Assembly: GCA_902462015.1 (NCBI GenBank)
Contig: CABPZV010000097.1
Coordinates: 1 to 7,554 of the forward strand
Direction: 5' to 3'
Length of the DNA stretch: 7,554 nt
Source of the DNA: an uncultured Eubacteriales bacterium
Lineage (GTDB): Bacteria; Bacillota; Clostridia; Oscillospirales; CAG-272
Shown: one piece after another, positions 1 to 5,701 of the stretch
Position numbering within the stretch: the stretch's first letter is position 1
Layout of the letters: each line of letters starts with the position of its first letter
Made by a program: the position numbers and the translations under genes
Notes under the pieces: model-generated
Database searches by the model: none
Seen by the model: the letters and a program-made list of their open reading frames with translations, nothing else
What the model was told of the DNA's origin: nothing

Positions 1-35
1 CAAGTGCCGTTGTCCTCATTTTTGAATACTGGCAT
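1..35 (-). CDS. int: Tyrosine integrase, N-terminal fragment (runs off the left edge)
   Basis: Only the first 11 full codons are visible, reading MPVFKNEDNGT, followed by a partial codon beginning TG. This matches the usual opening (MPVYKD..RGTW-type) of the arm-DNA-binding domain of tyrosine integrases carried by Firmicute integrative elements. The start ATG (35-33) overlaps the stop of the upstream xis-like gene as TAATG, and AGGAGAG (42-48, complementary strand) sits 6 nt upstream, so the two genes are translationally coupled. The family catalyses site-specific integration and excision through a catalytic tyrosine; none of the catalytic residues are in view. The identity rests on the short N-terminus, the coupling to an excisionase-like gene and the guaA junction to the right. 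Confidence 0.62.
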   Translation of the reverse strand, partial: MPVFKNEDNGT

Positions 36-274
36 TATTTACTCTCCTTTCCTTTTTCCCGTCCTTCTTTGCAGGACATAGTGGTATCCCTTTGTGGATT
101 TCCTGCTCCGTAGAGCCTTTCATAAAAATACTGGCGGTTTACACGCCCTGCAATCGTAATAAATCCCTGTGCTTTCAGTTCCTCGTTCAGCTTTCTGATG
201 AGCTTATAAGCATAGGGTTTTGATACGCTTAGTTCCTGTGCCACATCATCGGCACGAATAAATCTGTTTTCCAT
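35..274 (-). CDS. Excisionase-like winged-helix DNA-binding protein (79 aa)
   Basis: Small basic protein with a helix-turn-helix at about residues 6-36 (RADDVAQELSVSKPYAYKLI region), then a GRVNRQYFYERLYG segment that looks like the wing and dimer part, then a charged tail rich in K, E and R. Proteins of this kind commonly sit just before the integrase in Firmicute conjugative or mobilisable elements and are annotated as excisionase or HTH domain protein. The ATG at 274 has AAAGGAAT about 9 nt upstream. The stop overlaps the integrase start as TAATG, giving a xis-int operon driven by the promoter at 448-476. Inferred role: directing integrase towards excision by bending or covering the att arms. 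It could instead be a transcriptional regulator. The family call is firm, the excisionase function moderate. Confidence 0.75.
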   Translation of the reverse strand: MENRFIRADDVAQELSVSKPYAYKLIRKLNEELKAQGFITIAGRVNRQYFYERLYGAGNPQRDTTMSCKEGREKGKESK

Positions 275-298
275 ATTGTCATTCCTTTCATAAGATTT

Positions 299-415
299 TC
301 AAGCTGCCGTTCTCCCCGAATATCGTTCCTGCCCCCATTTCAGCGGCGTTATCTCGCTCACTCTTGAATAAATCAAAAGGTCTTGGCGAAGTATCCTACT
401 CGGACGTTCATTCAG
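299..415 (-). other. 38-codon open frame in the xis-int leader, no clear start
   Basis: The transcript from the minus promoter at 448-476 would carry about 165 nt of leader before the xis-like gene. Within it, one frame is open from just after a TAA (421-419) to a TGA at 301-299. Its translation is protein-like: it includes NERPSRILRQDLLIYSRV followed by SEITPLKWGQERYSGRTAA. There is no ATG in frame; possible starts are CTG (415), TTG (376) or GTG (361), none with a good Shine-Dalgarno. It may be a leader peptide, the tail of a decayed gene, or chance. I do not recognise it. Confidence 0.25.
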
Positions 416-422
416 TTTTTAT

Positions 423-438
423 TAAGCATATCCGCTTA
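423..438. promoter_or_regulatory. Operator O1, TAAGC-N6-GCTTA
   Basis: The sequence TAAGCATATCCGCTTA is an inverted repeat with perfect 5-bp arms around a 6-bp centre. It lies immediately downstream of the predicted start site (about 441) of the leftward xis-int promoter. Its fellow sites at 455-470 and 531-546 share the same arms and spacing. The expected ligand is the XRE repressor encoded at 583-1110; bound here it would block promoter clearance. Confidence 0.68.
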
Positions 439-447
439 GTGTTTTCT

Positions 448-476
448 ATTATACTAAGCAAATGCGCTTGTGTCAA
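448..476 (-). promoter_or_regulatory. Consensus sigma-A promoter for xis-int
   Basis: On the minus strand there is a perfect -35 TTGACA (471-476) and a perfect -10 TATAAT (448-453) with an optimal 17-bp spacer (454-470). The predicted start is about 441. Such a full-consensus promoter would be strongly active unless repressed, and the spacer is occupied almost exactly by operator O2 (455-470). Confidence 0.8.
455..470. promoter_or_regulatory. Operator O2 inside the xis-int promoter spacer
   Basis: TAAGCAAATGCGCTTG has the same TAAGC-N6-GCTT architecture as O1, with one mismatch in the last arm base. It starts 32 bp (about three helical turns) from O1, which would allow side-by-side dimers on one DNA face. 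It fills the spacer of the leftward promoter, so binding would exclude RNA polymerase. Confidence 0.68.
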
Positions 477-519
477 GAGGTTTTGAGGAAAACATTAAAC
501 TTTTTTGTTTCATTTTCTC

Positions 520-549
520 TTGACAATCCCTAAACATATCTGCTATACT
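520..549 (+). promoter_or_regulatory. Sigma-A promoter for the XRE repressor, extended -10
   Basis: The -35 TTGACA (520-525) and -10 TATACT (544-549) are separated by 18 bp, and TGC precedes the -10, giving an extended -10 element. The predicted start is about 556, with a leader of about 27 nt carrying AAGGAG (567-572) before the ATG at 583. Operator-like site O3 overlaps the spacer and the -10, which suggests autoregulation. Confidence 0.75.
531..546. promoter_or_regulatory. Operator-like site O3 over the repressor promoter
   Basis: TAAACATATCTGCTAT aligns with O1 (TAAGCATATCCGCTTA) at 12 of 16 positions, sharing the central CATATC and keeping TAA-C and GCT in register. It is the weakest of the three sites and lies between the -35 and -10 of the rightward promoter. 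A weak site over the repressor's own promoter fits negative autoregulation at high repressor levels. Confidence 0.5.
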
Positions 550-582
550 GGTTGCAGTACATAAGCAAGGAGTGTAAACACT

Positions 583-1110
583 ATGGCTATTGGCGAAAGA
601 ATACATTTTTTTAGGCTCTTGCGTGGTATGACGCAAAAATATCTTGGTACGGCTGTCGGCTTTCCCGAACGGAGCGCAGATGTGCGTCTGGCACAGTACG
701 AAACTGGCTCCCGTAAACCAAAAGCAGACTTAACGGCTGCATTGGCGCAGGTGCTTGATGTTTCCCCGCAGGCTCTTGATGTTCCCGACATTGACAGCTA
801 CATCGGTCTTATGCATACCTTATTTACCCTTGAAGATATTTACGGTCTTACCGTCAGCGAAGCAGACGGAGAAGTTTGCCTGAAAGTCAACAAGGACAAA
901 GGTAAGGACGCTGCCGAGCTTTCAAAAATGCTTTGTGCTTGGAAAGAACAGGCGGACAAACTATCTTCCGAGGAAATCAGCAGGGAAGAATACGACAACT
1001 GGCGTTATCACTATCCGAAGTTCGATACCACACAAATCTGGGCGAAAGTCCCTTCGCAAGAGTTAAGCGATACTCTGATTGAAGCCTTCAAGGACAAATT
1101 AAAAGACTAA
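583..1110 (+). CDS. XRE-family repressor of the integrative element (175 aa)
   Basis: The N-terminal XRE-type helix-turn-helix spans about residues 4-62, with GERIHFFRLLRGMTQKYLG opening the fold and a recognition segment around residues 30-46 (SADVRLAQYETGSRKPK). The C-terminal part (about 70-175) has no metal or protease motif; it is charged and helical, with a WRYHYPKFDTTQIWAKVP segment. This long form is typical of regulators at the head of Firmicute conjugative elements. Start: ATG at 583 behind AAGGAG (567-572). It is divergent from xis-int and shares a control region with three inverted-repeat operators, so it most likely represses xis-int and itself. No LexA-like or ImmA-dependent cleavage site is evident, so the inducing signal is not visible. 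The DUF4180 gene follows after 17 nt and is probably cotranscribed. Confidence 0.85.
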   Translation: MAIGERIHFFRLLRGMTQKYLGTAVGFPERSADVRLAQYETGSRKPKADLTAALAQVLDVSPQALDVPDIDSYIGLMHTLFTLEDIYGLTVSEADGEVCLKVNKDKGKDAAELSKMLCAWKEQADKLSSEEISREEYDNWRYHYPKFDTTQIWAKVPSQELSDTLIEAFKDKLKD

Positions 1111-1127
1111 TCGAAAGGAACATCTAT

Positions 1128-1490
1128 ATGAATTTAAGTAAAATTGAAAACAAAGGCACTCTTTGTGCGTTAGTAAATTGCGAAAATACAGTTATTACAG
1201 ACACCCAATCAGCACTTGATTTGCTAATGAGTGCAAGTTACGATATCGGAACGAAAAATATCGTAATTTCCAAACAGCTTATTACCGAGGATTTCTTTGT
1301 CCTCAGTACGGGACTGGCTGGAGAAATATTACAAAAGTTTGTCAATTACGGTGGTCGCATTGCTATTTACGGTGACTATTCACACTACACAAGCAAACCA
1401 TTAAGAGACTTCATCTATGAGAGCAATAATGGTAAGGATGTATTTTTTGTATCATCTTTGGAGGAAGCGGTTGAAAAACTCGCCAAATGA
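1128..1490 (+). CDS. DUF4180 domain protein (120 aa)
   Basis: The whole protein corresponds to the DUF4180 family, recognisable by the C-terminal block GGRIAIYGDYSHYTSKPLRDFIYE and the following GKDVFFVSSLEEAVEKL. No signal peptide or membrane segment is seen, so it is probably cytosolic with a small alpha/beta fold. The biochemical role of the family is not established. The ATG at 1128 has AAAGGAAC upstream, and the gene begins 17 nt after the XRE repressor, so the two likely form one transcript ended by the hairpin at 1511-1556. It is visibly more AT-rich in codon choice than the repressor gene, which suggests that it is later-acquired cargo at the element's end. It occupies the slot where a partner or accessory gene of the repressor would sit, but no functional link can be shown from the sequence. 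Confidence 0.8.
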   Translation: MNLSKIENKGTLCALVNCENTVITDTQSALDLLMSASYDIGTKNIVISKQLITEDFFVLSTGLAGEILQKFVNYGGRIAIYGDYSHYTSKPLRDFIYESNNGKDVFFVSSLEEAVEKLAK

Positions 1491-1513
1491 TGACAAATTA
1501 AAATGATGACAAA
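1485..1513. repeat. 13-bp direct repeat spanning the DUF4180 stop
   Basis: AAATGATGACAAA occurs at 1485-1497 and again at 1501-1513, separated by 3 bp. The first copy contains the stop codon TGA (1488-1490); the second runs into the terminator stem. It looks like a local duplication or the scar of a rearrangement at the end of the cargo gene. Confidence 0.6.
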
Positions 1514-1556
1514 AAGCCCTTAGCTATGAGTGATTACCCACAGCTAAGGGCTTTTT
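1511..1556. terminator. Strong bidirectional intrinsic terminator
   Basis: The 15-bp arms AAAAAGCCCTTAGCT (1511-1525) and AGCTAAGGGCTTTTT (1542-1556) are perfectly complementary around a 16-nt loop, with a run of five T on either strand. It ends the XRE-DUF4180 transcript rightward. No terminator is visible directly after guaA, so it also probably ends the guaA transcript arriving from the right, insulating the element from chromosomal read-through. Confidence 0.9.
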
Positions 1557-1605
1557 AATATGGATTTCTTTCGCCACACAACCGCTTGTCAATCATTCTG
1601 TAACC

Positions 1606-1708
1606 CATAAACCACTGGATTACAAGAATAATGGCTCTTGTATGGCTGTTATCAAATTGTTATCAAAAGACCTCTTGAAGTGCCGCAAACCCGCATAAAC
1701 ACTGGATT
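1606..1708. repeat. Spaced direct repeats next to the att junction (candidate integrase arm sites)
   Basis: CATAAACCACTGGATT (1606-1621) recurs as CATAAACACTGGATT (1694-1708) with one base deleted, 88 bp apart. The second copy ends 17 bp before the guaA stop. A related TGGATTTCTTTCG at 1561-1573 resembles TGGATTTCTTCGA at 1703-1715. Repeated short motifs close to the crossover are typical of the arm sites bound by the N-terminal domain of tyrosine integrases; that role is inferred. Confidence 0.45.
1647..1667. repeat. Tandem TGTTATCAAA pair, 11-bp period
   Basis: TGTTATCAAA appears at 1647-1656 and 1658-1667, offset by one helical turn. It lies between the two CATAAAC repeats, about 60 bp from the guaA junction. 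The phasing and position suit a pair of protein monomers bound to one face, for example integrase arm domains or the xis-like protein. Confidence 0.45.
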
Positions 1709-1724
1709 TCTTCGACCTCTCAAT

Positions 1725-1740
1725 TTATTCCCACTCTATA
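1725..1740. other. Probable attachment site at the 3' end of guaA
   Basis: The last codons of guaA (GAG TGG GAA TAA on the minus strand, TTATTCCCACTC on the plus strand) lie at the boundary between housekeeping and element DNA. The guaA 3' end is a known integration target for islands with tyrosine integrases, and the integrated copy restores the coding end, as seen here with an intact TIEWE C-terminus. No second copy of the core occurs in this window; it should lie beyond the left edge, past the integrase and the rest of the element. The exact crossover cannot be fixed from one end. Confidence 0.65.
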
Positions 1741-3254
1741 GTCGCCGGCGGTTTACTTGTGATATCGTATACAATACGGTTTATACCTCGTACCTCATTT
1801 GTAATACGGGAAGAAATTTTTGTAAGAATATCATATGGTATTTGAGCATATTCGCATGTCATAAAGTCGCTTGTTCTAACTGCACGTAGTGCGAGAGTGT
1901 AGTCATATGTCCGAAAATCTCCCTGAACACCGACACTTTTGGTATCGGTTAAAACGGCAAAATACTGGTCGGCTTTAGCATTAGATTTTTCGAGTTCTTC
2001 GCGGTAAATAGCATCGGCATCACGAAGTATACTGAGCTTTTCTTCGGTGATTTCACCGATAATTCTGATTGCAAGTCCGGGACCTGGGAATGGCTGGCGG
2101 TATACAAGGCTGTCAGGCAGCTCGAGAAGCTTTCCGAATTTTCTCACTTCATCTTTAAACAGACCGGAAAGCGGTTCAACAACGCCTTCGAATCCGAGAT
2201 CTTCGGGCAATCCTCCTACGTTGTGATGACTTTTAATAACCGCAGACTTGTTTTTGCCTGATTCAACAATATCCGGATATATTGTACCTTGCGCAAGAAA
2301 TTCAGGATTGCCGTATTTTTTCGCTTCATCCTCAAAAGTGCGTGCAAATTCTTCTCCAATAATTTTACGTTTTTTCTCAGGGTCTGTAATTCCTTTTAAG
2401 CGCTTAAGAAATCGCTTCTTTGCGTCGACATGTACAAAATGGAGATCACGTTTTTCAAATACCTGTTTAATTTGTTCTGTCTCACCCTTACGCATAAATC
2501 CATGATCTATATAAATACATATAAGCTGTCCTGGAATAGCCTTAGACAGCAATGCCGCGCAGACTGAAGAGTCTACTCCTCCGGAAAGCCCGAGAAGCAC
2601 TCTCTTATTTCCTACCTTTTCTTTAACTTGTGTGATTTGACGTTTAAGGTAATTGTCAATAGAATAGTCTCCGTCTGCTTTACAGATATTATAAAGAAAA
2701 TTCCTGATTATCTGTGTTCCGTTTTCACTTATTTCGACTTCCGGGTGAAACTGGACTCCGTAAATATTCCATTCAGTACATTCGAATGCCGCAATATCGC
2801 ATAGCTTTGTATTTGCGATGCCGCGAAAATGATTTGACGGGAGCTCTATAACTTTATCAGTATGGCTCATTAGTACGTTCTGAACTTCAACAATATTAGA
2901 AAACAGTGCTGAATTTGTATCAACACTTGCAGTGATACGTCCGTATTCACTTTTTTCGCAAGAAGAAATTTTTCCGCCGAGCATATGTGCAATGAGCTGC
3001 ATACCGTAACATATTCCGAGAATCGGAATTCCAAGTTCGAATATCGCAGGATCGCATTTAGGAGATTCGTTTAGATATACGCTGTTAGGTCCGCCTGTAA
3101 AGATTATTCCAATAGGAGAAATTTCACGGAGTTCATTAATTGACGTACTGTATGGCTTAATTAACGAATATACCCCGCATTCTCTAACCCGACGCGCAAT
3201 CAGTTCTTTATATTGACCGCCGAAATCAAGTATTACAACTTTCTGATTTTCCAT
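1725..3254 (-). CDS. guaA: GMP synthase, glutamine-hydrolysing
   Basis: This cytosolic enzyme converts XMP to GMP using ATP and glutamine, the last step of guanine nucleotide synthesis. Numbered from MENQ, the class I glutamine amidotransferase domain opens with VVILDFGGQY and carries the triad Cys82 (GICYGMQ), His170 and Glu172 (VQFHPEVE). The ATP-pyrophosphatase domain has the P-loop SGGVDSS (224-230). The C-terminal dimerisation domain ends NRIVYDITSKPPATIEWE. The 509-aa length is normal and all key residues are present. I prefer the ATG at 3254 because the family starts only a few residues before the FGGQY region. The frame extends to a TTG at 3299 (15 more residues), but neither start has a strong ribosome site. 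Transcription comes from the promoter at 3416-3444. The 3' end serves as the integration site of the neighbouring element without loss of coding. Confidence 0.97.
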   Translation of the reverse strand: MENQKVVILDFGGQYKELIARRVRECGVYSLIKPYSTSINELREISPIGIIFTGGPNSVYLNESPKCDPAIFELGIPILGICYGMQLIAHMLGGKISSCEKSEYGRITASVDTNSALFSNIVEVQNVLMSHTDKVIELPSNHFRGIANTKLCDIAAFECTEWNIYGVQFHPEVEISENGTQIIRNFLYNICKADGDYSIDNYLKRQITQVKEKVGNKRVLLGLSGGVDSSVCAALLSKAIPGQLICIYIDHGFMRKGETEQIKQVFEKRDLHFVHVDAKKRFLKRLKGITDPEKKRKIIGEEFARTFEDEAKKYGNPEFLAQGTIYPDIVESGKNKSAVIKSHHNVGGLPEDLGFEGVVEPLSGLFKDEVRKFGKLLELPDSLVYRQPFPGPGLAIRIIGEITEEKLSILRDADAIYREELEKSNAKADQYFAVLTDTKSVGVQGDFRTYDYTLALRAVRTSDFMTCEYAQIPYDILTKISSRITNEVRGINRIVYDITSKPPATIEWE

Positions 3255-3340
3255 AGTATTAGATTTTCCATTGCCAGAAAAGGCTTCCCTTTCAAACAAA
3301 TTTGAATATAGTGAAATATTATGTATCTCTATAATAGACT

Positions 3341-3386
3341 GTTATAATGTGAGTATCAGATATTATTACTATTACACACTTATAAC
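3341..3386 (-). promoter_or_regulatory. AT-rich hairpin in the guaA leader
   Basis: On the minus strand, GTTATAAGTGTG (3386-3375) pairs with CACATTATAAC (3351-3341), giving 11 pairs with one bulged G and a loop of about 23 nt. It lies in the leader of about 155 nt between the guaA promoter and start. The leader does not show the conserved core of a purine riboswitch. The hairpin may be an RNA stability or regulatory element, or a protein site; there is no T-run to make it a terminator. Confidence 0.4.
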
Positions 3387-3415
3387 TTTGTTTATTTTAC
3401 TCTCATAATGCAGTA

Positions 3416-3444
3416 ATTATATCATTTTTAATTTTATTTGTCAA
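3416..3444 (-). promoter_or_regulatory. Consensus sigma-A promoter of guaA
   Basis: The minus strand has a perfect -35 TTGACA (3439-3444) and -10 TATAAT (3416-3421) with a 17-bp spacer. The predicted start is about 3409, leaving a leader of about 155 nt before the ATG at 3254. guaA is therefore transcribed independently of rnj. Confidence 0.8.
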
Positions 3445-3512
3445 TCTAAAGCGGAGAATGCTGCCGTCTGAAATGACTTTCGGCGGACCCGGAGTTTTAT
3501 TTATATTGCAGC

Positions 3513-3555
3513 AAAAAAAAACTGCTTCACATTCTTTAGTGAAGCAGTTTTTTGC
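3513..3555. terminator. Intrinsic terminator after the RNase J gene
   Basis: ACTGCTTCAC (3521-3530) and GTGAAGCAGT (3539-3548) form a 10-bp stem with an 8-nt loop, extended by A-T pairs. On the minus strand it ends in a nine-T run, the right orientation to end the rnj transcript 28 nt past its stop; a six-T run on the plus strand makes it potentially bidirectional. It separates rnj from the guaA promoter. Confidence 0.9.
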
Positions 3556-3580
3556 TGACCTTATTATACAGGGATATTAT

Positions 3581-5347
3581 TTATACATTCATTATGACGG
3601 GAAGAATCATTGGTTTTCTTTTTGTTTTGCTGTACAAATACTTTGAAACATCGTCTTTAACATTAGACTTGATCTGTGTCCATTCAACAATACCGTTTTC
3701 CAGACAGCTTTCAAGTGCATTCCGAGATATTTCTTTTACTTCTTCCATCATTTCCTCAGATTCACGGACATATACAAAGCCTCTTGAGACAATGTCAGGA
3801 CCCGAAACGATGGTATGTTCGGTCGTGTCAACAGAAGCAACAACAACGATTAAGCCATCCTGCGAGAGATGTCTGCGGTCGCGTAAAACAATACTGCCTA
3901 CGTCGCCTATAACGGAGCCATCTACCATAATTCTGCCGGACGGAATACTTCCGTTAAAACGTGCTCCTTTTGAATCAATTTCAAGGACTTTTCCAATATC
4001 TGAAACAAAAATATTTTTTGACTCCATTCCCATATATTCGGCGAGTTCCTTATGAGCTATCATATGCTTATATTCGCCGTGAATAGGCATAAAGTACTTG
4101 GGTTTAGTGAGAGCGTGCATGAGCTTGATTTCTTCCTGACATGCGTGTCCGGATACATGAATTTCAAGCATTGCATTGCGCCATACCGTGACGCCGTGAC
4201 GGATAAGCTCATTAATTATTCTGTCGACCATCTTTTCATTGCCGGGAATTGCACTTGCCGAGATTACGACAAGGTCTTTTTCTCCCAGTGCGATTTTATC
4301 ATGATTGCAGAAAGCCATTCTGTAAAGTGCACTCATCGGTTCGCCCTGGCTGCCGGTAGTAATTATAGTCATTTGTTCCGGCGGATACTTTTTAATTTCG
4401 TTAATGTCTACAAGTACGCCATCAGGTACAGTCATATATTCAAGCTCGGTGGCTACTCCGACGATGTTGAGCATGCTGCGGCCGGTTATTGCAACCTTAC
4501 GGCCGTATTCGGCGCTTTTGCTTATAATTTGCTGAACGCGGTGTACATTGGAAGAAAATGTTGCGATTACAATCCGGTAGTCCTTATTTTTCATAAAAAT
4601 ATCGTCAAGAGTTGCACCGACCTTTCTCTCTGAAGGAGCAAAGCCGGGTCTTTCAGCGTTTGTAGATTCGCACATGAGGAGAAGTACTCCCTCGTTTCCA
4701 AGCTCGCCGAATCTTGTAATATCCATCATTTTGCTTTCAATCGGAGTAAGATCCAATTTAAAGTCACCAGAGTGGATAATTGTTCCAAGAGGTGTTTTAA
4801 TTGCCAATGCGCAGGCATCGGCAATAGAATGGTTTACGCGGATAAATTCGATTGAAAATACACCGGCTTCAATTGTATCTCCGGCGTTTACACATATAAG
4901 CTCCGGCGTTTGCTCATAATGATATTCTGAGAGCTTTTTCTGAAGTATTCCAAGAGTGAGGCGTGTCCCGTATACCGGAACGTGAAGCGTACGCAGGACG
5001 TAAGGAAGCGCGCCGATATGGTCTTCATGACCGTGCGTCAGGAAAATTCCTCTAACCTTTTCAATGTTTTTTTCAAGGTAACCTACATCAGGTATTACTA
5101 AATCTACACCGAGCATTTCGTCATCCGGGAAACCTAATCCGCAGTCGACGACGATAATGTCTCCTCCGAATTCAATTACAGCAATATTCTTTCCGATTTC
5201 ATTCAATCCGCCGAGCATTGCTACCTTTAGTTTGCCTTTGATTTTTGTTTTTGTTCCTTTTGTGGTTTTATTTCCTTTTGTATTTGGCATATGATTTTTA
5301 CGGCAATGTAAGTTTTTGTTTAGTACAAATTTTTCAGTACATGCCAT
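3581..5347 (-). CDS. rnj: Ribonuclease J (metallo-beta-lactamase / beta-CASP)
   Basis: RNase J is the 5'-3' exonuclease and endonuclease of mRNA decay and rRNA maturation in Firmicutes. Numbered from the ATG at 5347, the metal-binding motif THGHEDH has His105, His107, Asp109 and His110; further ligands are His173 (NHSIAD) and Asp195 (HSGDFK). The region ESTNAERPGF (227-236) and the beta-CASP motifs TFSSNVHR (263-270), TGSQGEPMSAL (331-341), HVSGH (397-401) and PIHGEYKH (421-428) are all intact. The C-terminal domain ends at LPVIMNV. The start is uncertain: the ATG at 5347 lies almost on top of its purine run (AAAGGGG), while the ATG at 5290 (569 aa) has no Shine-Dalgarno but gives the more usual Lys/Thr-rich N-terminus before KLKVAMLGGLNEIGKN. 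Whether it is J1 or J2 cannot be told. It is a single-gene unit. Confidence 0.95.
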   Translation of the reverse strand: MACTEKFVLNKNLHCRKNHMPNTKGNKTTKGTKTKIKGKLKVAMLGGLNEIGKNIAVIEFGGDIIVVDCGLGFPDDEMLGVDLVIPDVGYLEKNIEKVRGIFLTHGHEDHIGALPYVLRTLHVPVYGTRLTLGILQKKLSEYHYEQTPELICVNAGDTIEAGVFSIEFIRVNHSIADACALAIKTPLGTIIHSGDFKLDLTPIESKMMDITRFGELGNEGVLLLMCESTNAERPGFAPSERKVGATLDDIFMKNKDYRIVIATFSSNVHRVQQIISKSAEYGRKVAITGRSMLNIVGVATELEYMTVPDGVLVDINEIKKYPPEQMTIITTGSQGEPMSALYRMAFCNHDKIALGEKDLVVISASAIPGNEKMVDRIINELIRHGVTVWRNAMLEIHVSGHACQEEIKLMHALTKPKYFMPIHGEYKHMIAHKELAEYMGMESKNIFVSDIGKVLEIDSKGARFNGSIPSGRIMVDGSVIGDVGSIVLRDRRHLSQDGLIVVVASVDTTEHTIVSGPDIVSRGFVYVRESEEMMEEVKEISRNALESCLENGIVEWTQIKSNVKDDVSKYLYSKTKRKPMILPVIMNV

Positions 5348-5373
5348 ACCCCTTTCTTCTGTAATATAAGTAA

Positions 5374-5400
5374 AGTATAAGATAATATCTTAATTGTTAA
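5374..5400 (-). promoter_or_regulatory. Possible rnj promoter
   Basis: On the minus strand, TTAACA (5395-5400) and TATACT (5374-5379) could form a -35/-10 pair, but the 15-bp spacer is short. A small palindrome, AAGATAATATCTT (5379-5391), occupies the spacer and may be a protein site. No better promoter is seen directly before the gene. Confidence 0.35.
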
Positions 5401-5453
5401 AGCTCTTCCGGTCTATTTGTGGAAACAGAAAATGGCATAGAAAAAAGACGGCA

Positions 5454-5468
5454 ACCGTAAGCTACGGT
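5454..5468. repeat. Short perfect hairpin ACCGTA-AGC-TACGGT
   Basis: Arms of 6 bp (5454-5459 and 5463-5468) around a 3-nt loop. On the plus strand it is followed by CCAGAAAAAATTTT, so it lacks a proper T-tail and is not a clear terminator. It may be part of a folded RNA together with the hairpin at 5572-5601. Confidence 0.4.
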
Positions 5469-5571
5469 ACCAGAAAAAATTTTCATAGCCAGTGCCGGCT
5501 TATCCATCCGTTTAAACCCAAGAAAACTGAAAAAGAAAAAATAACTGTCTGAAAACATCTGAAGAAGCCAT

Positions 5572-5601
5572 AAAACAGACGAATAACGGTTTGTCTGTTT
5601 T
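5572..5601. terminator. Terminator-like hairpin in the gene-poor region
   Basis: AAAACAGACGAA (5572-5583) pairs with TTTGTCTGTTTT (5590-5601), 12 bp including one G-T pair, around the 6-nt loop TAACGG, and TT follows on the plus strand. The A/T-flanked stem works in both directions. No annotated transcript obviously needs it, which hints at an unrecognised short transcript nearby. The GC content of the stem is low, so terminator strength is uncertain. Confidence 0.45.
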
Positions 5602-5701
5602 TCAGCATAAAGCATAATATTCTGATGAAACAGCAGCCAGCCGGAAAGACACCAAAGACGTCCATGAGTCTTTTCCCGTGCATATAAATGTTTTTTCTTG
5701 A

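Noticed and set aside
1638..1889. Plus-strand frame of 83 codons across the att junction.
   Set aside because: It starts in the integrase-arm region and runs antisense to the guaA 3' end. It has no ribosome site and resembles no known protein.
3300..3450. Possible purine riboswitch before guaA.
   Set aside because: Conserved aptamer core elements (such as the TATAATC...ATATGG and GTTTCTACC blocks) are not present in the leader.
3552..4633. Several plus-strand frames of up to 193 codons over the RNase J gene.
   Set aside because: They are antisense shadows of a complete, motif-rich RNase J frame and have no ribosome sites or family resemblance.
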